Assembly (NCBI GenBank): GCA_016550415.1
Contig: JABXGU010000421.1
Coordinates: forward strand, 1-12,294
DNA length: 12,294 nucleotides
From: an archaeon
GTDB taxonomy: Archaea; Asgardarchaeota; Hermodarchaeia; Hermodarchaeales; Hermodarchaeaceae
Reading direction: 5' to 3'
The number at the start of each line of letters is the position of its first letter. Within the stretch, counting starts at the first letter, position 1. The position numbers were made by a program, and so were the translations under genes. Under the pieces are notes generated by a model that ran no database searches, was not told the origin of the DNA, and saw only the letters and a list, made by a program, of their open reading frames with translations. Shown here piece after piece: positions 1 to 5,082 of this stretch.

Positions 1-107
1 AAAACCTGCAAAGTCTTAGAATAAGCAAGAACAAGTTTGACACCCTCCCTGCAAACGTGGAAAAATGGATATCAACCCTGAAATCAAAAGGATGCAAGGT
101 TCGATAA
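1..107 (+). CDS. C-terminal end of a leucine-rich-repeat protein (partial)
   Basis: The frame that starts at base 3 is open from the window edge to a TAA at 105-107 and gives about 34 residues. The first part reads LQSLRISKNKFDTLP, which matches the leucine-rich-repeat pattern LxxLxISxNxFxxLP. It is followed by a capping stretch with Trp and several Lys. The other two plus-strand frames hit stops within the first 25 bases. The start and most of the gene lie outside the window, so the number of repeats and any fused domain are unknown. LRR proteins usually serve as protein-binding scaffolds; no more specific role can be inferred. It is convergent with the mtrH-like gene, with 36 bases between the two stops. 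Confidence 0.6.
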   Translation, partial: NLQSLRISKNKFDTLPANVEKWISTLKSKGCKVR

Positions 108-143
108 GAAAGCCCACTAGTAAGAATGAATTGATTATGAGCA

Positions 144-1058
144 TTAGGCTATCCTGAAGAGGGGATGCTTAGGACCGATTTTCATATTTTCTTCAAAAGC
201 TACTTGACCCCAAGCAGCATCCACCATTGCCACCATAGGGAATACAGCTTCAGCATGTTCTATTGGTCCATATAGGACGAAGTCGGCACCTGATGCTACT
301 GCTAGGAGGGCTGATGAAACTACACCAGTCTCTCGTAGCCCTTCTCGGAACTTTATGGTTAGACCACGCCATGTCTCCACAGCATTATGTGCACCACAGC
401 CACACACGAGACCAAACTGATTCTTCAATTCGTAGATGGCGCGGCATGCCATCCCTAGGCTGGGAATGTCAAGGACACAGGTATCAATGAGGGGTTTTGT
501 GACACCGGATTTTTGCGCTATTGGAAGTAGTCCGGTTTCTTCTTTGGTTGTAATTGCGGTAATGCGTCCCTTTGTAGTGGCTAGTTGTTTATCGTATGCT
601 AAGAGCACTGCCTGCTCTAGTTTCACTTCCTGAATCGCAGTTAGTTCCTCTGGTCGACATGAGGGCATCAAAGAATTGTAGACAACCCGACTGATTAGGC
701 CAATCTCAGCTACATAACGAATAGCTTCAATCCGTGTAGTTGCAGAAGCAGAGTCCACTAAAAATGGTGCTTCAGTTTCTTTAGCGACAAAGTCGATGTA
801 TTGTTTCATAGCCTCAGGTGTGTCGCCGACCACATCTAGCATATACGGGTTTCCTGTCTTCTGTGAAACCTGATCCTGCGCCAAAAGGAGTTCTCGTGCA
901 CGTTTGCGATTAAACCGACCTGTTTTCGGGCTGGAAACCACTTTGTGACCTTTATAGAAAAGGCTGGCAATGAGCACGGTTGGTGTGATTCCTGGTTGTC
1001 CACCTAAATGAATGCCTGCGATGTCAAATGATTCCTGTGAAGCTGAAAAACGCATCAT
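144..1058 (-). CDS. mtrH: MtrH-family methyltransferase (methylcorrinoid:tetrahydropterin)
   Basis: 304 residues, close to the usual ~310 of MtrH, the subunit that moves a methyl group between a corrinoid cofactor and tetrahydromethanopterin in the cytoplasm. Family signatures are visible: GGQPGITPTVLIASLFYKGH at about residues 19-38, a VDSASATTR segment near 101, NSLMPSCRPEE near 127, and GLVCGCGAHNAVETWRGL near 216. The fold is expected to be a TIM barrel. Two ATG codons are adjacent; the first is taken because GGTGA at 1065-1069 gives a ribosome site with 6 nt spacing. In methanogens mtrH sits among mtrA-G. Here it stands alone, divergent from a corrinoid-protein gene, as in methylotrophic MtrH/corrinoid pairs. 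The carrier could be tetrahydromethanopterin or tetrahydrofolate; sequence alone does not decide. Likely direction: methyl from the corrinoid protein to the pterin. Confidence 0.88.
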   Translation of the reverse strand: MMRFSASQESFDIAGIHLGGQPGITPTVLIASLFYKGHKVVSSPKTGRFNRKRARELLLAQDQVSQKTGNPYMLDVVGDTPEAMKQYIDFVAKETEAPFLVDSASATTRIEAIRYVAEIGLISRVVYNSLMPSCRPEELTAIQEVKLEQAVLLAYDKQLATTKGRITAITTKEETGLLPIAQKSGVTKPLIDTCVLDIPSLGMACRAIYELKNQFGLVCGCGAHNAVETWRGLTIKFREGLRETGVVSSALLAVASGADFVLYGPIEHAEAVFPMVAMVDAAWGQVAFEENMKIGPKHPLFRIA

Positions 1059-1106
1059 GTTGATTCACCAATTATGTCAGTAATAGTAGGTTCTTGTACG
1101 TCATCC

Positions 1107-1118
1107 ATTATAATATTA
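1107..1118 (-). promoter_or_regulatory. TATA box candidate for the mtrH-like gene
   Basis: On the minus strand this reads TAATATTATAAT. Its centre is about 54 nt upstream of the ATG at 1058, which would place transcription start near 1085 and leave a leader of about 27 nt carrying the GGTGA ribosome site. The A/T stretch stands out from its surroundings, but archaeal TATA calls by eye are soft. Confidence 0.45.
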
Positions 1119-1123
1119 CCAAA

Positions 1124-1140
1124 TTTTGCTATCAGCAAAA
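1124..1140. promoter_or_regulatory. 17-bp palindrome between mtrH and the corrinoid gene (putative operator)
   Basis: TTTTGCT at 1124-1130 and AGCAAAA at 1134-1140 are exact reverse complements with a 3-base spacer, and the match continues imperfectly outward. It sits just upstream of the mtrH TATA candidate and about 30 bases upstream of the corrinoid-gene TATA candidate, so one dimeric regulator bound here could control both divergent genes. As an RNA it would be a weak A/U-rich stem, so a DNA site is the more likely reading. The regulator is unknown. Confidence 0.4.
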
Positions 1141-1167
1141 CTTGTCCTAAGATAAAGCAGAAAAGTG

Positions 1168-1177
1168 GGAAATATAG
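1168..1177 (+). promoter_or_regulatory. BRE/TATA candidate for the corrinoid-protein gene
   Basis: GGGAAATATAG spans this position: a purine-rich BRE-like part followed by AATATAG. Transcription would start about 25 nt downstream, near 1200, leaving a very short leader before the GTG at 1210. This would explain the absence of a Shine-Dalgarno sequence there. Confidence 0.4.
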
Positions 1178-1209
1178 ATGTGGGCTAGTCCCTTTGTTAT
1201 CATCAGAAT

Positions 1210-1923
1210 GTGGATGACGGAAGTGCCACTATAAAGATGCCAAGAAATCCTGACGTTTCCACTCAGATGGATGAGCTAGTTGAAGCATTATTAGAATTTG
1301 ATGTAGAGCGGATGAAAGATTTGGCTGCGACTGCTCTTAGCGAGAAGATTTCACCAATCATTATTATCGAAGAAGGAATTGCCCGAGGATTGCGAGAGAT
1401 AGGACGCAGATACGAGGAAGGAGAACTCTTCGTCACCCACCTGGTGGCAGCAGCAGAAGCAGCAAGGGTCACCATCGATGAAATCCTAACACCTGCTATG
1501 AGCCAAATGACTACAGCAGAAGAGCCCCTAGAAAAACATCGAACAATTCGACCCAAAGTTGTCATGGCTACAGTTGAAGGAGATATTCACGATATTGGCA
1601 AGAACATCGTGGGAGCAATGCTATTCGCTGCAGGCTTCGATGTGATTGATATTGGCAGAGATGTTCCAGTGGAAAAAATTGTAGCAGCGGTTAAAAGGCA
1701 CAAACCAGCCCTACTTGGCCTTTCCAGCCTATTAAGCACAACAATGGTAAAGATGCCCCTTGTACTCAAGACACTGAAAGAGGAGGGATTACGCGAGACT
1801 GTGAAAGTAATGGTGGGCGGGGGACCTGTGACTGCCCAATGGGCAAAAAATATCGGTGCAGATGGGTACGGTGCTAACGCAGCAGATGCAGTAAAGCTAG
1901 CGAAAAGTCTGCTAGAATCTTAA
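1210..1923 (+). CDS. Methyltransferase cognate corrinoid protein (MttC/MtbC type)
   Basis: 237 residues with the two-domain layout of small corrinoid proteins. A helical cap domain covers about residues 20-100 (LVEALLEFDVERMKDLA through EEGELFVTHLVAAAEAARV). A Rossmann-like B12-binding domain covers about 112-237. D125-I-H-D-I-G130 is the DxHxxG motif, so H127 should be the lower cobalt ligand. GLSSLLSTTM near 172 and GGGPVTAQWA near 200 are the other cofactor-binding loops. The protein carries a methyl group on cobalt between a substrate methyltransferase and an acceptor such as the divergent MtrH-like enzyme. The chosen start is GTG. In-frame ATGs at 1237 and 1267 are alternatives; the last gives 218 residues, nearer the family norm, and all conserved sequence lies after it. 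Whether the substrate is a methylamine, a betaine-like compound or a methoxy compound cannot be told. Confidence 0.9.
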   Translation: MDDGSATIKMPRNPDVSTQMDELVEALLEFDVERMKDLAATALSEKISPIIIIEEGIARGLREIGRRYEEGELFVTHLVAAAEAARVTIDEILTPAMSQMTTAEEPLEKHRTIRPKVVMATVEGDIHDIGKNIVGAMLFAAGFDVIDIGRDVPVEKIVAAVKRHKPALLGLSSLLSTTMVKMPLVLKTLKEEGLRETVKVMVGGGPVTAQWAKNIGADGYGANAADAVKLAKSLLES

Positions 1924-1947
1924 GAAAGAGTGGTGGGGTCACTGGGA

Positions 1948-1975
1948 ATCTCCGCTGCAGAAAATCTCAGCAGCT
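1948..1975 (-). other. tRNA-Trp intron 2 (T-loop, position 59/60, 28 nt)
   Basis: The splice site fits a 3-4-3 bulge-helix-bulge. The outer helix is the T-stem. The 3' bulge is ATT (1949-1947). A 4-position helix pairs TTCA (1981-1978) with GGAG (1953-1950), with three of four pairs formed. The 5' bulge is AAA (1977-1975). The inner helix is GCTGC (1974-1970)/GCAGC (1958-1954), closed by an 11-nt loop. Cutting after the second base of each bulge leaves TTCAAAT, a normal T-loop. T-loop introns are non-canonical and imply a splicing endonuclease of relaxed specificity. Confidence 0.85.
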
Positions 1976-1997
1976 TTTGAACCCAGAACCTACGGGT

Positions 1998-2062
1998 AAC
2001 ACCGGCCGCTCCAGAACATCGTCATCCCGAAATCGGTCAGCTTTTGCTTCTGGTAGCTACTT
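1998..2062 (-). other. tRNA-Trp intron 1 (anticodon loop, position 37/38, 65 nt)
   Basis: BHB geometry: outer helix is the anticodon stem; 3' bulge TTA (1999-1997); central helix CTCC (2068-2065) with GGTG (2003-2000), three of four pairs; 5' bulge AGA (2064-2062). The inner helix pairs GCT (2057-2055) and CCAGAA (2053-2048) with AGC (2010-2008) and TTCTGG (2016-2011), nine base pairs with one bulged A. The loop holds CTGA (2040-2037), a small CCGA/TCGG hairpin and ATGACGA (2025-2019), resembling D' and C' boxes. In euryarchaea the tRNA-Trp intron at this place can be a box C/D guide RNA. Confidence 0.88.
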
Positions 2063-2133
2063 CTGGAGCCCGTTGCCATACCTAGTTAGGCCATGACCCC
2101 ACAGCGTAGGTCGTATGCACTGCCTTACTATTG

Positions 2134-2139
2134 TTTAAA
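2134..2139 (-). promoter_or_regulatory. TATA box candidate for tRNA-Trp
   Basis: TTTAAA lies 34-39 bases upstream of the mature tRNA 5' end. It is preceded on the minus strand by a purine-rich GGAAAAAGC that could act as BRE. The predicted start near 2110 would give a leader of about 10 nt for RNase P to remove. Confidence 0.5.
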
Positions 2140-2223
2140 GCTTTTTCCAGCAGGTTTCTTCTTTTTATTGTTAGTAGGCACTGAAATATTGGTTACAATA
2201 TGTGATTTGACTTGCCGTAGGAA

Positions 2224-2242
2224 TTAACCTTCTAAAGGTTAA
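2224..2242. promoter_or_regulatory. Perfect 8-3-8 palindrome upstream of the HTH gene (putative operator)
   Basis: TTAACCTT (2224-2231) and AAGGTTAA (2235-2242) are exact reverse complements around CTA. The site lies 3 bases before a TATA-like TTAAATA and about 75 bases before the proposed start of a small HTH-protein gene. This is the classic position for an autoregulatory operator. No T-run follows, so a terminator is unlikely. That the neighbouring HTH protein binds it is inference. Confidence 0.5.
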
Positions 2243-2245
2243 CAA

Positions 2246-2252
2246 TTAAATA
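2246..2252 (+). promoter_or_regulatory. TATA box candidate for the HTH/membrane-protein unit
   Basis: TTAAATA abuts the 19-bp palindrome. A transcription start some 25-30 nt downstream (near 2277) would put the AGGAGG at 2303-2308 inside a short leader. This agrees with a translation start near 2318 rather than further upstream. Confidence 0.4.
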
Positions 2253-2302
2253 GGCGTGTTCAGGATAAGAAATCAGAAGATTCAGAACAACAACAAGAAT
2301 GT

Positions 2303-2308
2303 AGGAGG
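2303..2308 (+). promoter_or_regulatory. Shine-Dalgarno site that decides the HTH gene start
   Basis: AGGAGG is followed by ATTTTTACA and then the in-frame ACG at 2318 (9 nt spacing). The next gene in the unit has almost the same context, AGGAGGATTT at 2760-2769 before ATG 2773. The similarity supports a real initiation site here even though no ATG, GTG or TTG is present. Confidence 0.5.
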
Positions 2309-2317
2309 ATTTTTACA

Positions 2318-2782
2318 ACGCTTCCAATTCTTCGGCATCCGACATCACAGCAAAAATTCATCTGGCTTAAACGAAGACAAAATGTCCGTCCATCACAGAT
2401 TGCCCAAGAATTACAGGTATCTCGGCCCTTCATAAGCAAGGCGCAACGGATTGCTGAGACACGTATCAGGCAACTTCTTCGGTATTCAGCAGCTGTAAAT
2501 CGAATTCGTATCATTCAAATTAGTCCTCGCTATGGTTTCGCCCTAGGACATAGTCCCAGTACTCAGAGTGTTGCATATATCTTCTATTCACCGAAGCTGG
2601 GCGTTCAGACTTGGTTTGACCATAGAGGAGACTGCATGGGCTGTGAATCCAAGGCGACCTGTGAGCGAACCCTCCGTCAATTGGCATCGGACTGGCAACT
2701 CCCACTTGATAAGAGATTGACTCCGACGGATAATGCAAAGCGACTCTTTACACAGATCCAGGAGGATTTAGGATGGCGGTAA
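2318..2782 (+). CDS. Small HTH DNA-binding protein with a Cys cluster, apparent non-ATG start
   Basis: The frame is open from 2243 to the TAA at 2780-2782 but has no ATG, GTG or TTG before an internal ATG at 2636. ACG at 2318, 9 nt after AGGAGG, is the best start and gives 154 residues. The protein is coherent. About residues 11-54 form a helix-turn-helix (RPSQIAQELQVSRPFISKAQ and a basic following helix). A beta-rich part runs through RYGFALGHSPSTQSVAYIFY. C106-x2-C109-x5-C115 then forms a cluster that could bind a metal or sense redox state, followed by a helical tail. I do not recognise a named family. It overlaps the next gene by 10 bases, so the two are probably translationally coupled, and the palindrome upstream suggests autoregulation. 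Alternatives: an ATG-to-ACG mutation or sequencing error, or a single-base indel joining the GTG at 2256 to this frame. Confidence 0.7.
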   Translation, partial: TLPILRHPTSQQKFIWLKRRQNVRPSQIAQELQVSRPFISKAQRIAETRIRQLLRYSAAVNRIRIIQISPRYGFALGHSPSTQSVAYIFYSPKLGVQTWFDHRGDCMGCESKATCERTLRQLASDWQLPLDKRLTPTDNAKRLFTQIQEDLGWR

Positions 2783-3591
2783 AATGGCTAGAAAGTCTAC
2801 CCAACTCTTTCCTGAAGAAGGCATGTCCCCTACACAAAGATACAAAGGTCCCTTCAAAAGTGATTCCCAGTAACGCCCTTACAAAAAGTTGGGAACTTGG
2901 ACACCGAGTTTTAGGATTAGGGGCTATTGTTGTGTTTGCAGGTCTATTCATGATTTTTTTAGTGTACCTATTGCCTCCTGTCTACATTATTATCGAGACT
3001 AGCCAGACATGGGTAGGAGGCGTCCATTATTCAAAAATAATTATTCCACTTTCAGTTATTTTGTCGGGTGTACCTTTTCTAGCGAGTTTTCTTATTGGTT
3101 TAACATATGCACCGTTCATCAGTATTTTTGATTTTCATACAGGACGGCGACGTCTGATTGCAGGAATGGTTTTCGCAGGATTCGTATCATTTGCGGCATT
3201 CATTGATCAGTTATTATTAGGTCTGTGGGTACTAGAAAACGGAGCTGCTGCAGGACTGGATTCCTTCTATTTCACTTCTGCAAACTACATTTTAAGTCCT
3301 ACAAGCTGGCTACCAATGCTTCTGGCATATCTAGCATTCTACGGGCCTACATTGTCCTTGATTGCATGGTTTGCATCCTTTCTTGGCGACTACCTGCTGA
3401 ACCTTTTCACCTTAACTGGGAGATTGGAAGGTCTGCGCCTAGAAGCAAAAGGAGGAGTAATATCAGCGGCGAGACGTGGATATTTCAGATGCTTTACTGA
3501 ACCCACCAAGTGGCAAGGGCGTGCAGTGGATCCAAGGACATACATGAAACAGGCAGATATGTTACTACGTAAAAGAGGGGGATTTGTATAA
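2773..3591 (+). CDS. Four-helix integral membrane protein of unknown function
   Basis: 272 residues. The N-terminal ~45 residues are basic and soluble and include C18. Hydrophobic segments lie at about 46-72, 89-116, 127-153 and 179-212. A basic FHTGRRR turn (121-127) lies between helices 2 and 3, and the C-terminal ~60-residue tail is basic; both probably face the cytoplasm, as does the N-terminus. I see no catalytic motif or known transporter signature. The start is well supported by AGGAGG at 2760-2765 with 7 nt spacing. The start codon lies inside the end of the HTH gene, so the two likely form one unit in which the HTH protein controls the level of the membrane protein or responds to it. 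Such a pair resembles regulator/membrane-protein sensors in layout only. Confidence 0.75.
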   Translation: MAVKWLESLPNSFLKKACPLHKDTKVPSKVIPSNALTKSWELGHRVLGLGAIVVFAGLFMIFLVYLLPPVYIIIETSQTWVGGVHYSKIIIPLSVILSGVPFLASFLIGLTYAPFISIFDFHTGRRRLIAGMVFAGFVSFAAFIDQLLLGLWVLENGAAAGLDSFYFTSANYILSPTSWLPMLLAYLAFYGPTLSLIAWFASFLGDYLLNLFTLTGRLEGLRLEAKGGVISAARRGYFRCFTEPTKWQGRAVDPRTYMKQADMLLRKRGGFV

Positions 3592-3633
3592 GCTGTAACA
3601 CACCTCGTTTTACTCTGGACACAATACTATCAT

Positions 3634-3738
3634 TTAAATACGAAGTTCATCGAATGCCTGTTTGGTAGTGAAGGATGATAGGCGGTTGTTTTTGGCTACA
3701 ATGATAGCCTGAATTTTATTTCTAGCCCAATCAGCCAT
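3634..3738 (-). CDS. Possible 34-residue small ORF between the membrane protein and trpS
   Basis: The ATG at 3738 opens a short frame to TAA, giving MADWARNKIQAIIVAKNNRL and a further 14 residues ending in DELRI. Composition is protein-like, with an amphipathic pattern, and a TTTAGTAA stretch lies about 25 bases upstream. The only SD-like bases (CAGG) touch the ATG directly, so the start is weak. It could be a microprotein, the remnant of a lost gene, or chance. Nothing else recognisable is in the 252-base gap that holds it, apart from a TTTAAATA at its 3' end. Confidence 0.2.
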   Translation of the reverse strand: MADWARNKIQAIIVAKNNRLSSFTTKQAFDELRI

Positions 3739-3843
3739 CCTGCCATGGATTATTCTTTACTAAAGCCATATGTCCAAGTCAAAAATGGAAATATTGGAGT
3801 TAGAACACAACACGAAAAAGGGAACAAGGATAAGTGACTCATC

Positions 3844-4974
3844 ATGCCAAGTGAAGAAAAGGAATTCATCGTTACACCCTGGGAAGTCAAAGGCGATGTA
3901 GATTATGAAAAACTCGTTAAACAATTCGGAACCGAACTCATCAATAAAGCTTTGCTGAAACGATTCAAAAAACACACAGGTGAAATTCATTACCTGCTAC
4001 GACGTGGCATCTACTTCTCGCATCGTGACATGAAATGGGTATTTGACGAACTGGAAAAGGGCAACCCATTCTTCCTCTATAATGGAAGGGGACCCTCAGG
4101 ACACACCCATATTGGGCATCTTACACAGTTCATCTTCACAAAGTGGATGCAAGACAAATTCGGTTGCCCATTCTATTTCCAGTTGACAGATGATGAGAAG
4201 TTTCTATTTAAGCCAGAATTAGATTTGGAGAAGACACGATTCTATGCTCGAGAAAATGCCTTGGACCTAATAGCGACCGGATTCAATCCGAAAAAGACTC
4301 ACATCCTCATCGATTCGCTACATGCTCGAACCATTTATCCGCTCGCAATTCAGGTAGCAAAACGCATAACCTTTTCAACTGCGAAGGCTGTCTTTGGTTT
4401 CACTAACTCAGACAATATTGGTCAGATCTTCTTCACAAGTTTCCAGGCAGTTCCCGCGTTTTTGCATTCTGTCCTTGTTGGTCATAATGTTCCTTGTGTA
4501 ATCCCATTAGCTATTGATCAAGATGCTCATTTTCGGGCTGCCCGTGATGTCCTTCCTAAGCTTGGATATTACAAGCCAGGTATTCTCCATTCCATGTTCT
4601 TACCAGGGCTTCAACAGGGAGGGAAAATGTCTGCTTCAGATCCTGAATCCGCGTTATTCACCGTTGATCCTCCAAAGGTGATTCGGAAGAAGATACAGAA
4701 TGCCTTCACTGGAGGACGTGGTAATGCCGCTGAACAACGGAAGCTTGGAGGGCAACCAGAGATTTGCGCAGTCTTCTGGAATTACAAACTAGTCTTCATG
4801 CCAGAAGATGATAAGCTTCAAGAAATCGAGAAACGATGTCGAGGAGGAGAAATGCTCTGTGGCGAATGCAAGGGCATCCTCATTGACCTTGCCACCAAGT
4901 ACTTAACAAAGCACCAAGAAAAGCGTGAAAAGGCACGGGACAAGTTGGACGAATTTTTATTCAAAGAAAAATAG
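3844..4974 (+). CDS. trpS: Tryptophanyl-tRNA synthetase, archaeal/eukaryal type
   Basis: 376 residues, as usual for archaeal TrpRS. This cytoplasmic class Ic enzyme joins Trp to tRNA-Trp using ATP. The catalytic Rossmann domain carries the HIGH motif at 89-92 (in GRGPSGHTHIGH) and KMSAS at 261-265. PLAIDQDAHFRAARD at 221-235 is a strong family block and LTDDEKF near 114 another. The N-terminal part (TPWEVKGDVDYEKL) is the short archaeal/eukaryal extension, unlike the bacterial enzyme. The C-terminal ~100 residues are the alpha-helical anticodon-binding domain ending in a basic tail. The ATG at 3844 follows GTGA with 7 nt spacing. All key residues are present. It stands alone, about 1.7 kb from the tRNA-Trp gene on the other strand. 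Confidence 0.96.
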   Translation: MPSEEKEFIVTPWEVKGDVDYEKLVKQFGTELINKALLKRFKKHTGEIHYLLRRGIYFSHRDMKWVFDELEKGNPFFLYNGRGPSGHTHIGHLTQFIFTKWMQDKFGCPFYFQLTDDEKFLFKPELDLEKTRFYARENALDLIATGFNPKKTHILIDSLHARTIYPLAIQVAKRITFSTAKAVFGFTNSDNIGQIFFTSFQAVPAFLHSVLVGHNVPCVIPLAIDQDAHFRAARDVLPKLGYYKPGILHSMFLPGLQQGGKMSASDPESALFTVDPPKVIRKKIQNAFTGGRGNAAEQRKLGGQPEICAVFWNYKLVFMPEDDKLQEIEKRCRGGEMLCGECKGILIDLATKYLTKHQEKREKARDKLDEFLFKEK

Positions 4975-5032
4975 ATACAAGGGAAAACATGAAACAATCC
5001 CACTGAATATTGATTGGACTTGGTTACATGTT

Positions 5033-5046
5033 ATAACTTATTTATC
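5033..5046 (+). promoter_or_regulatory. TATA-like region before the flavoprotein gene
   Basis: ATAACTTATTTATC lies about 40-50 bases before the first possible start codons (TTG 5083, GTG 5086, GTG 5095). It is the only strong A/T block in the 108-base gap after trpS. It would place transcription start near 5070 with a short leader. Confidence 0.3.
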
Positions 5047-5082
5047 AGGTCATAATTTGTATCTCAAATCTAGAATACAGCT

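Larger units (their letters stand above)
1931..2100 (-). tRNA. trnW: tRNA-Trp (anticodon CCA) with two introns and encoded CCA end
   Basis: On the minus strand the acceptor arms GGGGTCA (2100-2094) and TGACCCC (1941-1935) pair perfectly. They are followed by discriminator A73 (1934) and an encoded CCA (1933-1931). T8, a D-arm with GCC/GGC stem, A14 and G18-G19, and anticodon stem ACGGG (2073-2069)/CCCGT (1996-1992) are present. The anticodon loop holds CCA at 2066-2064. T-stem CTGGG (1986-1982)/CCCAG (1946-1942) encloses TTCAAAT after splicing. Removing 65 nt at 37/38 and 28 nt at 59/60 leaves 77 nt including CCA, the exact size expected. The exon segments closely resemble euryarchaeal tRNA-Trp, which also commonly carries a 37/38 intron. 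The 3' end lies 7 bases from the stop of the convergent corrinoid gene. A T-rich stretch (CTCTTTCTT) follows and may end transcription. Confidence 0.95.

Noticed and set aside
263..633. Two overlapping plus-strand ORFs of 65-75 residues.
   Set aside because: They are antisense to well-conserved MtrH blocks and have no coding features of their own.
2008..2069. Plus-strand 9-bp helix with a CATCCCGAA loop, at first resembling a 5S rRNA loop C.
   Set aside because: The surrounding helices do not fit 5S rRNA. The minus strand gives a complete tRNA-Trp, and the helix is explained by its intron pairing with the anticodon loop.
1931..2100. SRP RNA, RNase P RNA or a cobalamin riboswitch next to the corrinoid gene.
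   Set aside because: None of the universal motifs (GGAA-capped SRP helix 8, GAGGAAAGUCC of RNase P, B12 box GCCACTG) is present on either strand, and the tRNA reading accounts for the perfect 3' and 5' ends.
2137..2172. T-rich stretch CTTTTTCC...TTTCTTCTTTTTATT read as a plus-strand terminator.
   Set aside because: No plus-strand transcript clearly ends here. The tRNA is on the minus strand, where the same bases form the purine-rich BRE/TATA upstream region.
2260..2514. 84-residue minus-strand ORF.
   Set aside because: It is antisense to the HTH frame, Cys/Arg-rich with no recognisable pattern, while the plus strand encodes a coherent HTH protein.
2520..2738. 72-residue minus-strand ORF.
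   Set aside because: It lies antisense to the second half of the HTH protein, including the Cys cluster, and shows no domain or ribosome site.
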